Below, piece by piece: positions 35,223-45,890 of a DNA stretch of 64,000 bases (position 1 is its first letter; each line of letters opens with the position of its first letter). The notes under the pieces are model-generated. The model worked only from the letters and a program-made list of their open reading frames with translations. It was not told where the DNA came from and ran no database searches. The position numbers were made by a program, and so were the translations under genes. Source of the DNA: Uranotaenia lowii (taxonomy: Eukaryota > Arthropoda > Insecta > Diptera > Culicidae); the NCBI RefSeq assembly GCF_029784155.1, contig NC_073691.1, positions 141,786,433-141,850,432 on the forward strand, given 5' to 3'.

Positions 35223-35656
35223 GATAGTCAAAAAAAAATCTGTGTACCTATTGGAAGATTTCTTTTTCTAAAACATATCTTTGGATTTGTACAAGGAAAG
35301 ATAACTGCATTCAGAAAATAACTAAATATTTTCCTGCAATCTGATGATTTTTAGTTTCGTAAGACCAATCTACATTCAAGTTGACCAGCTGATTTGATCT
35401 TATGCTTCGATGTATTTTTTAACATATTTTTATAAAAATTATGCAATTTTTTTTTCTTTTTTTTCTATATTAATTCTAAAAAAAATCACAGTGGCTGAAA
35501 AGTTATAGTTCAAGATCAATTTAACCGGACTTATTTTCGCAATATTTCCGAAAAGAAGAAAACAACGAATAGATGCCTATTTCATTAGATTGTTTAAAAA
35601 AAAATTAGATTCTTTAAAAAAAACCTGGAATTTGATAAGAAAAGACTTCGTGTTAA

Positions 35657-37580
35657 CCCTCATCCGCATTAGATTTCATTACCCTAATCAGCACTTGTGG
35701 TGTCAATTTGACACCACAAGCTCAAATCGTTATAACTTTTGGCGTGTTAGACCGATTTAAACAAAACTTACATCAAAAGAAACCTTGTAATGTCAGTAAA
35801 ATATGTTTAGAACATTATATATAGCTAAAGTTACTAGTTTTATCGTTATTCAGCATGAAAGAAAAAAAAAATCCGAAAAAACATGCCTCACGAAAACTGC
35901 TGTAGTTCATATGTTACATGTCCAAAAAAATATTTGCCTTATGCATATGAAAGCTGAAGTTAATGCCTACATCATGAAGACAAGATATATTTTTTTAAAT
36001 TTTTTTTTAATGAAATGGTCACAAAAAGTTCAAAAAAGTGGTCTAAAAAACCTACTTTTCATTCGATTGCTAGTAAATACTGTTTGAGCGATGGTAGAGT
36101 TTTGAAAAAAATATGACTACAAAATGTATTTAAATTCCAACATTTTGCTGTCTTTAGATTTTTGATGTAACAAAAATTGAATTTACTGGAATTTTTCAAA
36201 GTTCACTACTTTGCGCGATTTTTTTACAAATTGAAATTTCACCTGTTTTTGTGGTTCACCGTCAGGTTGTACCCGGATTATCAGTGCTTTTACTTTGTTT
36301 GGACCAACCAAGAGTATATTCATTGGAAAGCACATTTAATCTTCATTCTAGTGAGGTGCTGCAATTCACGCTGTGAAATTTCACAAAAATATGAAAATTA
36401 TAAACGTAAAATCATTCCTGAATTTCTAGAACTACAAGCACCTCGTCCAGCAAAACGTGTTTGTTTGCTCTCCGAGTAGGTACGGTGGGTGGTGATTCGG
36501 GAGCGAAGAGCGAAGCCGACAGACGAAATAACGATGCGTGTCGTGCATTAAATTTTCTTGGTCTGTCGGCTTCGCTCTCTGCCCGAATCACCACCCCCCG
36601 TACCTACTCGGAGAGCAAACAAACACGTTTTGCTGGACGAGGTGCTTGTAGTTCTAGAAATTCAGGAATGATTTTACGTTTATAATTTTCATATTTTTGT
36701 GAAATTTCACAGCGTGAATTGCAGCACCTCACTAGAATGAAGATTAAATGTGCTTTCCAATGAATATACTCTTGGTTGGTCCAAACAAAGTAAAAGCACT
36801 GATAATCCGGGTACAACCTGACGGTGAACCACAAAAAGAGATGAAATTTCAATTTGTAAAAAAATCGCGCAAAGTAGTGAACTTTGAAAAATTCCAGTAA
36901 ATTCAATTTTTGTTGCATCAAAAATCTAAAGACAGCAAAATGTTGGAATTTTAATACATTTTGTAGTCATATTTTTTTTTTCAAAACTCTACCATCGCTC
37001 AAACAGTATTTACTAGCAATCGAATGAAAAGTAGGTTTTTTAGACCACTTTTTTGAACTTTTTGTGACCATTTCATTAAAAAAAATTTAAAAAAATATTT
37101 CTTGTCTTCATGATGTAGGCATTAACTTCAGCTTTCATATGCATAAGGCAAATATTTTTTTGGACGCGTAACATATGAACTACAGCAGTTTTCGTGAGGC
37201 ACGTTTTTCAGATTTTTTTTCTTTCATGCTGAATAACGAGAAAACTTGTAACTTTAGCTGTATATAATGTTCTAAACATATTTTACTGACATTACAAGGT
37301 TTCTATTGATATAAGTTTTATATGAAGTTCATAATAATTCAAACGACTTAAATAGATTTTACTTTTGTGGTGTCAAAATGACACCAAAAGTCGGAAAAGG
37401 GAGTTTTTTTGTCCAGGCTTCCAGGGTTCGTCCATAAAAAAAGTAAAGATGCAATATTGAAGAACTTTTGAATTCATTTAGGGTCCCCGAAGAAATTTTT
37501 GTATTTTGAAGCTTCTGAAAAAAGTTACAAGCCTTCAAACTTGCAATGGTGTCAAAATGACACCCTAATGCGGATGAGGG
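35657..37580. mobile_element. 1.9-kb TTAA-flanked palindromic piggyBac-like element
   Basis: The ends CCCTCATCCGCATTAG and CTAATGCGGATGAGGG are exact and abut TTAA (35653-35656 and 37581-37584), the piggyBac signature. Almost the whole element is one inverted repeat with arms of about 0.9 kb, centred near 36545 with a short asymmetric core. The arms encode the same 100-residue frame on opposite strands (36177-36479 plus; 36604-36921 minus), with no transposase motif. GGTGTCAAAATGACACC-type small palindromes sit near both ends. The related copy at about 2020 keeps the empty site (CGTGTTAGAAGATGCCGAAG). Confidence 0.93.
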
Positions 37581-37794
37581 TTAAAAGACGCCGAAGTATA
37601 ATTTCTTACCGTTTAACAAGTTTTGGGATACAACTGTTAGAAATTTACATTGAATTTTTTGTTCACCTTGATTATATTAAAAACAAATAAAATTAATATA
37701 TAATATATAATAAATCATCATTAATATCCGTGAAAAAAACCGGGAAAAACTTTGGAATTTCTAAACGAAAAATTGCTAGCAATCCTGAATAGAG

Positions 37795-38474
37795 TTTTTC
37801 ATAAGTTTTTTTCGTCCCTCAAAAACCACCTGTATCATTGCATCGGTACCGGCTTTACAGCTTACGAGCTCTTGAACTAGCAAAAATTTGATTTTTTAGG
37901 TTGTGTTTCAGGAGTCATAGCTAGGTAACATTTCCAGATTATCGGAGAAAAATTTGTGAAACCTTTCAGCGATCAACACTTAGATTTTCACTTCTTAAAA
38001 ATTAAAAATTCCGACATGAGACTTGACTTCCCTGATGACCCTTAACCGAAGTTGCCGATTATGTGCTTCACTCCAATGCTTGAATTGAACTTTGTCGACA
38101 GTGTTTGCATACTTTTCCACCACTCAAATACAGTAATTCTTCGAAAAATCAACGGTTTTGTCAGCTATCAATTTCATATTGACCGATTTTGATGGAAACT
38201 GTGCAAAGTTTTTTTTTTCTCTTACAAAGTAAATATTTCGAAAACGTGTAAATTTTAAATTTTGACAAAAAAAGGTCGGATAGTACTTTTCACAGGCGGC
38301 ATAAAGCTGTCAAATTTTTTAATGTCCGATTAGTAAACGAGCTATTGAAAAAAGAAAGTGTCCCATTTCTATAAGAACTGAGCTTAGCATGGGTGATATC
38401 AAAGTCCGAAACCCTGATTTTTTTTTCTTAAATAACATCAGATCCTTAATCAATACTAATGTTGAAAAAAACAG
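37795..38474. other. unique A+T-rich sequence, no gene
   Basis: Nothing supported beyond short frames. Confidence 0.4.
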
Positions 38475-38482
38475 ATCCTAAC

Positions 38483-38854
38483 CAAGGTTGCCGAAAAAAA
38501 AATTCTGTGTTTTTGAGAAAAATAATTCTGACTTTCTGTGAATTTGCCCAAATATTCTGTGATGGATTTCTGTGATGCTATTTCCTTGAAATTCATAGAA
38601 AATTCATGAAAAATTGGGTATTTTTAACATTTGAGTTGGGCAAAATCAATTACCATAACCAATCTTATCATACTTTTCTAATTCAAAGTAAGAAATCTAT
38701 ATTTGATACTATCCAAAAAATATTATAATTTATATTATAACTGTGAAATCTGTGAAAATTTTAAAATTCTGTGTTCTGTGACACAGATTCTGTGTCGAAA
38801 ATTTGCTCAAAATTCTGTGAAATTTCAGATTTTTCTGTGATTTCGGCAACCTTG
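38483..38854. repeat. hAT MITE with 8-bp duplication and ATTCTGTG array
   Basis: The ends CAAGGTTGCCGAAA and TTTCGGCAACCTTG are flanked by a perfect 8-bp duplication ATCCTAAC (38475-38482 and 38855-38862), which assigns it to hAT. The motif TTCTGTG occurs at least eight times, concentrated near both ends and in one orientation. That arrangement is typical of subterminal transposase-binding repeats. It is 372 bp and non-coding. Confidence 0.92.
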
Positions 38855-39022
38855 ATCCTAACGTTAAATGCATTTTAAGTCATTTCGATTCAACAATGTT
38901 TCAGATGACCAACCACTCAAAAGCGCTTCGATTTAAAACAAATCAATTTTTTTGGGCCAATGAACAAATTGTAGACGGTCGATTTTTGAAATAAGATCAT
39001 GAACTTTTTCTTATACATCCTC

Positions 39023-40637
39023 CAGGGTGGCCACCCAAACGGGAAAAGCGGGAAAAAGACGGGATTTGAAATCCAACGGGAAAAAAGCGGGAAAAAGCCG
39101 GGAATTTTTTCAAAAAGTCGGGAATTTTAGGCTCAGTGAAAATCTGTTCAATGAAGTTCATTCGAAATAGTTCGAAACAAATGGAAATGGATTGACAGTT
39201 GATCACCAGTCGCTTTCCAATTGACTCCGACACGATTTCTATCACGTCAAAACGAATTCTCCTGCCGAACTGGAACTTTCGATTGTTTGAACTTGCTTCA
39301 TTGAACAACAAAAAGATGGTCCCGAACAGCCAGATTGCTAATCGAATAGAAATGGGAAGAACAAAAATAAGCTTTTTGATTCCACACGGTATTGCTCTCT
39401 ATTTTTTGATTGAAGTTTTTAATTTACAACAGAATTGTAGCGAGTTCGTATTGGGATTTGACGAAACGTTGAATAAGATTTAGCAGAAGCAACAAATGGA
39501 TATTAGTGTGCGCTTCTGGAACACAAACCTAGTTGAGCAAGGTATATTGGTTCTACATTCTTATCGTTGACGCGCTCGAAAGACCTTTTGAATGGCGTGA
39601 AACACAAAAATAAATCTCCTACCTCCTGGAAGCGTACAAATTGGATTCTCAACTAAATCGGCAATAAAAGAGTCTGGTCATGTTTCCGACAAGGATATCC
39701 TTGTATTCAGAAATAGCTGTAGTTCGTTTTACTGTGGATTTTTGAATAAAATGGCAATACGATCTCCCTTGACTTATCCCATCCCGATGTGATTGCACAC
39801 TATCCAGATATTGCCAAAAAAAAAACTTTTAGACCTGTGTCTAGAAGTACTTGTTGTCAAGCTTGTGCTGGTAAAATTAAGGACGAATTCAGACAATTTT
39901 GTGTAATACCTTCAATAAAAACATCATTTCGGGATATCGAAACACAACGATTGGACATTTTTTGGATGGAACTTATGGGCGAATCGAAAAAGGAGTTCTT
40001 CAATTTAACGACCTTATTGCAGAAAATTCTAATTTTGTCTCATGGCAACGCGACGATGGAAAGAGGATTTTCAGGGGGTCAGGGGGAGTTTCAGCTATAA
40101 CGGTAACGAAATCGTTGATCCATGCATGGTCTCAATTCTCAATTCGCTCCGTAAAAGCAAAAAAATGGAGGAAAATCTAAAAAAAACTATAGCGAAACGG
40201 GAGCGAGAGGCAGAAAAGGAGAGTAAGGAACTGGAAGCGAAAAAATTGAAGGTGCTTTTCGACGCTCAGAAAAAGGCAAGCTTGATGGACGAAAAAATTA
40301 AAATACTTAAAAATATATGACAAACAAATAAAATTGAAAAATGATAATCAACATTTTCAAATCGAGTGACATAGCTTTAGAAAATTGAAAAAAACCCTGC
40401 TTATCAATCTAATGATTTACAGGTTTATTGATAAACATAACTGAAACAAAAACCATCTAAAGATCATTTACCATTAAAAGAAAGCTTAATCGATTTTCGT
40501 TTATATGGTTTCAAAAATGAATATTCGGAATTTTGTTTAGTTTTCTGTTGTATAAAACCGGGAACTTCGTGAGAACATGCGGAAAAAAAACGGGAATAAT
40601 GCGGGAAATTTAAAATTGATTTTGAGTGGCCACCCTG
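39023..40637 (+). mobile_element. decayed hAT-like element (CAGGGTGGCCACC type), 6-bp duplication
   Basis: The ends CAGGGTGGCCACCC (39023) and GTGGCCACCCTG (ending 40637) are flanked by a perfect ATCCTC duplication (39017-39022 and 40638-40643). The interior keeps the 5' leader shared with 46954, a middle coding piece and the C-terminal coding region. It is about 0.75 kb shorter than the copy at 46954 because the central coding part is deleted. Confidence 0.92.
39330..40320 (+). pseudogene. hAT-like transposase remnant
   Basis: Pieces in order are NRIEMGRTKISFLIPHGIAL, FVLGFDETLNKI and, after a large gap with shifts, DEFRQFCVIPSIKTSFRDIE, MGESKKEFFNLTTLLQKILI and LSHGNATMERGFS. That last motif is the C-terminal hAT dimerisation signature. 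The final part (to the TGA at 40318) is a Lys/Glu-rich coiled-coil-like tail containing KREREAEKESKELEAKKLK, present in the family's 3' end. Multiple frameshifts; not functional. Confidence 0.8.
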
Positions 40638-40643
40638 ATCCTC

Positions 40644-41127
40644 CAAGTAACCAAGAGCACGAATATAGCAGTTAGTTTCCCCAAAAATGGCCCACAGAGC
40701 TTATAGAATGCAGAACAGCTCTAAAACTGTATTTGGATGGCTTTTTTTTTTGCTAGTTTGTAGTGCGCTTTGTCGCTTCAGATTGTTACGCTATTGCACA
40801 TTTTTTGTTTCAAAAGTAAAAGGGTCATCGTAATTTCATTTTGAAGTATTGTGTCATAAAGAAAACATAAACTTCATTCAAAAGTCACAAAACAAAGTGA
40901 TGCATTTTTTTCAAAATCATTCCCTAAAACAACAAACAAATAAAAAACTGCTCCATTTTTTTAAATATAAGAAAATATGACATATATAATTAACTCAAAA
41001 CCAACAAGATGTCCCTTCAGAATTTTGAAAATTCAACAGAATTTCCATCATTTTACTAATCGTTTTTCTTTAATTTGAATAAAATATGTTCGTTTATTCT
41101 AATTTTCTACCTTTTCCTACTTTTCAG
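40644..41127. other. unique A+T-rich sequence, no gene
   Basis: It ends in a strong polypyrimidine tract, TTTTCCTACTTTTCAG, which is part of the exon candidate that follows. Confidence 0.4.
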
Positions 41128-41165
41128 GTAAATCAACCACTCAACATTTAGTTACAAAATGGATA
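41128..41165 (+). other. candidate 38-nt host exon
   Basis: A long pyrimidine tract ending CTACTTTTCAG precedes, and GTAAGTAAT follows, both near-consensus. The exon holds ACAAAATGG (ATG at 41159-41161), an excellent insect start context, giving Met-Asp and then splicing in phase 1. Alternatively, joined to the donor at 8717, the phase-1 frame from the ATG at 8686 runs open through all 38 nt. Both readings are possible. Short length means chance cannot be excluded. Confidence 0.4.
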
Positions 41166-42560
41166 GTAAGTAATGATACCTGCTACACACAGTAATAATT
41201 TTTATATGTTTATTTCAAAGTTAAAAAACAGAATTCGTAAATATTACGAATTATTATTATTATTAATATTTTTACCATTTGTCAATAAGTTTCGAGCTAT
41301 ATTTATGCTCTTAAAATCAGCGATCTATCAGGTATTAGAATGGGGGTAGGCTTAATAGCGGCACGTTATCCAAACTGGGGTAAATACAAGCACGGGGTAG
41401 TTATGACCCAACGCCCTGAGAGTCGTACGGCCATATTAGGAATCAGGAAGTCTGTAAACTGGGGTTACTTCGATCAGCGAGGTAACATTGATCAACAAGA
41501 AAAATATACAAAGATCTTCAATATCGGTCTGAGGTTCATGTATCCTTAAACTGTTTTCTACTTTTGAAAGCTGATACATCCAGCTTCGATTAAGAGTGAT
41601 TTGGTTTCTATTCAACATTTTTCTAATGTACATGGCATTCCTTAAGAAATAAATATAACAAACTCAGAATTCGAAATATTTCAATAAAATTCGAAAACCA
41701 CTTGGTTTAACATGTTGAATCAATCTCATTCGTGTTGTTATATGCAAATCCTCGAACAGTAGTTTGCCACTTGGAAGGAAAATAAACAAGAATAAGCGAA
41801 ACAATGGCCCAAAGTAGGAAAATATCTAGCGCATTCCCGCAGTTACACGTCTACACGTGGCCAAACGCGAAATATCGATCAAAGTCACTGCGCGCTCTCA
41901 GGAGCCACGTTCCATGGCATTGGTTAACAAGCACCGAATAAAGTGGGATTTCCCGTCTAGAAAGTGTAGCCTTTATCCCAACTTTTGTTCCACAGCTATG
42001 AATCGGGCCAGGCAGGAAGGAAGGATATAGGTACATAAAGCGTGTGGGTGGAAGAGAAGTTCGCTATAGTTTCCGGAATCGCTACAACAATTGGGCGCCA
42101 GTGACCTTTCGCAAACTCTCACCTAAGTTCTCTTTCTCACCAGAGGAGAGCTCTCACGAAATCTCGTTCATCGGATCAGGGGCTTCGAGGGTAGGATGTG
42201 GACAAAGCAGGAGGTGTTGTTTGTTTTCTTTTATTTTTTCCCCCAACAGTTCCTCAGCACTGGTGGATGGTCCTTTCCATCCCTTTCCTGTGCTAAGGAT
42301 GCTAGATTTTATTTCCTTGGAAAAACTAGAGAGGTTTGACATTTCAATGAAAAACCATCTAGCCATGTTTACGGTTGAAAGATTGTGGATGGTTTGTGGC
42401 AGGTTCATTAGAACCCGTTAGTGATTATTGACGTGAGGTAATTCGATGGTTTTATAAAGTGTTATATTTTTTACATGTTCGTCAGGAAGTTGAGGCAGTT
42501 GTCATATTTGAGTTCAATATTTCGGGTGAGTCATCACGTATTTTTTAGTCTCCAAATGAA
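41166..42560. other. unique sequence, G+C-richer 41820-42420, no gene assigned
   Basis: Frames of 69-125 codons (41340-41549; 42044-42421 plus; 42154-42408 minus) have no recognisable motif. The 41340-41480 part carries GGGGTA/TGACCC wording reminiscent of the GTAATTATGAAC family. The rest is unclassified. Confidence 0.3.
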
Positions 42561-42579
42561 CAGTAAGGTTATCCAAAAT

Positions 42580-43090
42580 AGGGGTATGTACTGCAATCAA
42601 AACCTTTCGGCTGAAATCGTTCCTTGACCTGTCAGAAGGCCACATGCCAAATTTCAACTTATTTAGTTAACCCCTATAGTCATCTCTAGGGTGAGCGGGG
42701 AAAATCTCCAAAGCGTTCTAAATTGAACGGAAAAATCAGGTTATTCGATGCTGGTACAGCATATCTTAGAGATGGACATACCCTTCTTATACCCTTAATT
42801 TTTTTTTGTCATAAAGAGTCATCTGACGGGCTTAAAAGGAAATATGTGGAATAACGTCTAGATAAGGAAACCAAATTTGTAGTTAAATCAGTACATAAGA
42901 ATTCAAGCCAATATTGACGACTTTGCAGTTTCGCTAGGACAAATGGTGTCAAGTTACAATAGAAACTTGAGGGTCGTTGAACGACCCTTTAGAGTTTACC
43001 ATATATTCTGAAATGTGGCATGAGTCCTAATGGCGGACCAGGGAACGATTCCAGCCCCACAGTTTTGATTCCGGAAAACCCCTTATTTTT
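42580..43090. repeat. foldback element with GAACGATTTCAGCC arms
   Basis: The left arm (GGCTGAAATCGTTCCTTGAC, CAGAAGGCCACATGCC) and right arm (GGCATGAGTCCTAATGG, GGGAACGATTCCAGCCCC) are imperfect complements around a 380-bp centre. A fragment of one arm is at 19790-19880. It resembles, in layout and in its 'ATGCCAAATTT' core, the larger foldback at 43272-44562. Confidence 0.6.
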
Positions 43091-43271
43091 TGGCTACCTT
43101 GATAAACAGTTATAATTGCTTTCTAATATTTTTTTATGGCGGATCGCAAAACTAATATTAGAAAATTAAATTTCAGCTTCTTATCTTCATTGAGAGAGAA
43201 CTGTATCGAAAAGTGAATAGTAACTTTTAACATTAGTTTACTTAAAAATTGGACAATTTTTGTCTGTGTAC

Positions 43272-44562
43272 ATTAGACTGCCCCAAATTTGTATTAGAAA
43301 TTTCAAGCTTGTGAAATGTTATGCGCTGCAGGCTTAAATTGATCCTAGGCATATTACAAGGTCTCATGCCAAATTTGAGCCGGATCGGATCACGGGAAAG
43401 GATCGCTCAACGAGCCTAAATTTTGTATGGGATTTTTAAACATTTTGTTCGGAAGGAACATGAAAATCCAGTTTTTCATGTATAACTTTGGTCCCTTTCA
43501 CTCAATTTCTTTTGAAAACGGTTTTTCTTAAAGCCTCAACTATGACAAATATTTCATCCAAAGACTGCATTTCGATTCGACTTATGATAAAAAAGTTATT
43601 AAATTTAAAAAATGGGGTAACTTTATTCAGGGTGATATTCATCACTGTTTATGCTGCGTCAAAATGTTCGAAGCAGTGTCTCTCATTAATAGTGATAAAT
43701 ATCACCCTTAAAAAAGATAACTATTTTTGAAAGCTTAATAACTTTTGTGTCTTAATTTGAATCGTAATGCATTCTTCGGATGAAATATTGGTCATAGTTG
43801 GGGCTTTAAGAAAAACCGTTTTCAAAACAAATCGGCCGAAAGGGGCCAAAGTTATTCATGAAAAACTGGATTTTCGTGTTCCTCCCGAACAAAATGTCTC
43901 AAAATCCCATACAAACTTTAGGCTGATGTCATGCTGAAGCAACTAGCAACGCAACACAACGCAACGTTCCAATAAGGAAGCGTTGCAACGCATTGGTATG
44001 TCATGCTGGCGCGACCTGTCGCTTTGAAATTCCCTACAAATCATCACTTCTCTTCATCTGATAATGCTTTGAATCGTCTCCTTTATTTCGGGGGCCATCA
44101 AAAACTCATCAAAACACGACCCGGATTGCAAGAATGCCTAAATTTGAACCGACAAAATTCCTTGTTTTTTTTTGCCGGAACTAAGAATTCATGAAAATTT
44201 TCTCGCCGATTAAGATATTTTTTAGTTTATTATCACAAGTTCGGACAGATCTTCGTACTATTGTGCTTAAAACCCGGAATCACTGCTTCAAATCGAGAAA
44301 AAACAATATTCCCATTGGATTTCCTACGAGTCGCGCTACAAAACACACTGGCATCAGATTGGTCGCGCTTTACAAAGCGACCAGTATGACAGGTCTGCGC
44401 TTTTTCCATGGAGATCAAATGAGAGCTGGTTTGTCGTGTGAACGTTGCGTTGCTGGTTGCGTTGCTAGTTGCTTCAGCATGACATCAGCCTTAGGCTCGT
44501 TGAGCGACCCTTTCCCGTGATCAAATCTGGCCCAAAATTGGCATGAGACCTTGTACTAGGCC
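43272..44562. repeat. large foldback element, right arm truncated
   Basis: The left arm starts TTAGACTGCCCCAAATTTGT. Both arms contain TCATGCCAAATTTG/CCAAAATTGGCATGAG, CGGGAAAGGATCGCTCAACG and its complement, and GTTTTTCATGTATAACTTTG and its complement. The centre (43600-43730) is palindromic too. A fuller right arm is preserved at 59880-60073, ending GGGGCAGTCTAA. Here the right arm is cut at about 44562, where a mariner fragment begins, and it carries the Harbinger-like MITE at 43921. Confidence 0.8.
43921..44490. repeat. Harbinger-like MITE, copy 2, nested in foldback
   Basis: It has the same ends as 31675-32237 and a TTA duplication (43918-43920 and 44491-44493). The related arm at 59880 reads CAAATTTTAGGCTCGTTGAG without the MITE, giving the exact empty site. 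The 570 bp are nearly identical to copy 1, so the family was recently active. Confidence 0.93.
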
Positions 44563-44569
44563 TAACAAA

Positions 44570-45270
44570 CTAGAAAGAAAATTTTGCATTGCACTGAAAA
44601 GGGCGTTACCTACAACCAAATCGCTAAACGGTTCAAAGTACACTAACGTGAAAAATATCATCGACAAATATGGCAAAGAGTCGTCCTTGAAGGATCTGCC
44701 TAGATCCCGAAAAAAACTTGGTTCTAGTCAACCCCAGATGCTGAAGTAGTCAGTGATTACTAGTCACTCATATCAAACGTAACCGATCGGTATCAACGCG
44801 TGATCTGGCTAAAAAGTTTAAAACAAGCATTGGGATGATTCAGAGAATCAAGGCCAGGAACTCCTTGAAGACGTACAAGAAGCACAAGGTACATACCTAA
44901 GAAATCAATAGAGCAACAATCTCGAGCAAAAACAAGGGCACGGAAACTTAACGAACGGATTCTGGACAATAGCAACAGGTGCATCTTAATGGACGACGAA
45001 ACCTACGTCAAATAGGATTCAGGGACGCTTCCTGGGCCATAATTCTACACGAAATCGAGAAGGTTCTATTATGGCAAGCTGTTTTACCTGTGGTCTGCGG
45101 TCAAGTATTTTCCTCACAAAATGTACATTAAATGCTCAAGTTTACAAAGATGAATGCTTGAAAAAAAGACTGCTGTCCCTCTTTAAAAAGCATGTCCCAC
45201 TTACTGAAAAAATATGTGGAAGTCCACACCCAAAGAAGAGGTTGAAAAATTTCAATGCCGATCGGAGCTA
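44570..45270 (+). pseudogene. ITmD37E-like mariner transposase, decayed
   Basis: Pieces in order are an N-terminal helix-turn-helix region with YTNVKNIIDKYGKESSLKDL and PRSRKK, then (shifted) LDNSNRCILMDDETYVK with the first catalytic Asp in MDDE, then a YTKSRRFYYGKLFYLWSAVK stretch with the family's K-F-Y pattern. The third catalytic region is missing. Compare the copy at 54347 (VVMDDETYVKAD). Many stops; truncated at both ends; no terminal repeats seen. Confidence 0.75.
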
Positions 45271-45334
45271 AGCTAACTGTGTGTCGAAAATGCGCTAAAA
45301 TGTGCCTTGCGCCAGAGATGATATGATTGCATTC

Positions 45335-45490
45335 CCGTTACTGGCATAAAGACCCGAACTCTCGGTAAATGATGCAGGGCCACAAACAAAAAAAACTGCC
45401 AATCGGTTAGAACCGAACTCACAACATATTTCTACCTTCATCTTTCCCATCCGACAGCTTAACCAGAGTACCAGCTGAGCTACACCCTTA
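45335..45490 (-). repeat. tRNA-derived SINE-like sequence
   Basis: On the minus strand GGTGTAGCTCAGCTGGTA is a near-perfect tRNA 5' region with A box. It is followed about 60 nt later by GAGTTCGGTTCTAACC, a degenerate B box. The spacing is too long for a simple tRNA and the arms do not close, so it is probably a SINE head or pseudo-tRNA of a Feilai-like type. Confidence 0.55.
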
Positions 45491-45890
45491 AAAAATCGTA
45501 CACAAAAATATGTAAAAAGAAGTCAACACAACCCGTAAGTGCAGGAAGCCACTAGTATGTAAAAAGGGTGATACGAAAAATTATGTAGTAAGGCTGGTAC
45601 GGACGAGTATGTAGAAAGTACGCAAAAGAATGTAGGGCTCTGTGAACTAAAAAGTATGTTAAAATTACATAAATTAGGAAAATTTCTGAATTTAAATTAG
45701 AAATTTAGAAGCAGGGATATTTTCTCTCGAATTGAATCATTTTATTTGGATTATGCTAATTTATTGTCTATAAACTATGAAATTAAAGCAAATTGGCTCC
45801 GTTGGCTCACCCGAGAAGTTCTTCGCTGGGGATAATTTTGAAGTAGCCATAGCATGATGGGTAAAACAGAAACCACCGTTAAAGCGTTAG
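45491..45890. other. TATGTAAAA-iterated non-coding sequence
   Basis: TATGTAAAA, TATGTAG and AATGTAG recur at 45550-45660, and related TATGTAAAAT/ATTTTACATA occur at 46297-46450. A dispersed repeat is likely but its ends are unclear. Confidence 0.4.

Larger units (their letters stand above)
33985..37787. mobile_element. hAT-like element (CAGGGTTGCTAGC type) split by a palindrome
   Basis: The ends CAGGGTTGCTAGCG (33985) and GCTAGCAATCCTG (ending 37787) are flanked by AATAGAG (33978-33984 and 37788-37794), a 6-7-bp duplication. Partial copies at 1616-2207 and 26598-26830 confirm the limits. Both subterminal regions carry CGGGAAAAACTTTGGAATTT. No transposase remains; the native part is about 1.9 kb. 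The other half of the length is the TTAA-flanked palindrome at 35657-37580, plus possibly a small ACAGGACATT-type MITE at 34970-35222. Confidence 0.88.

Noticed and set aside
36177..36921. Two 'conserved' 100-105 residue proteins on opposite strands
   Set aside because: They are identical only because they lie on the two arms of a palindrome; no transposase or other domain is visible.
31938..44520. Shared 80-109 codon frame beginning MKIFSPIKIFFSLL
   Set aside because: It is present in both Harbinger-like MITE copies because the whole DNA is nearly identical, so conservation is not specific to the frame.
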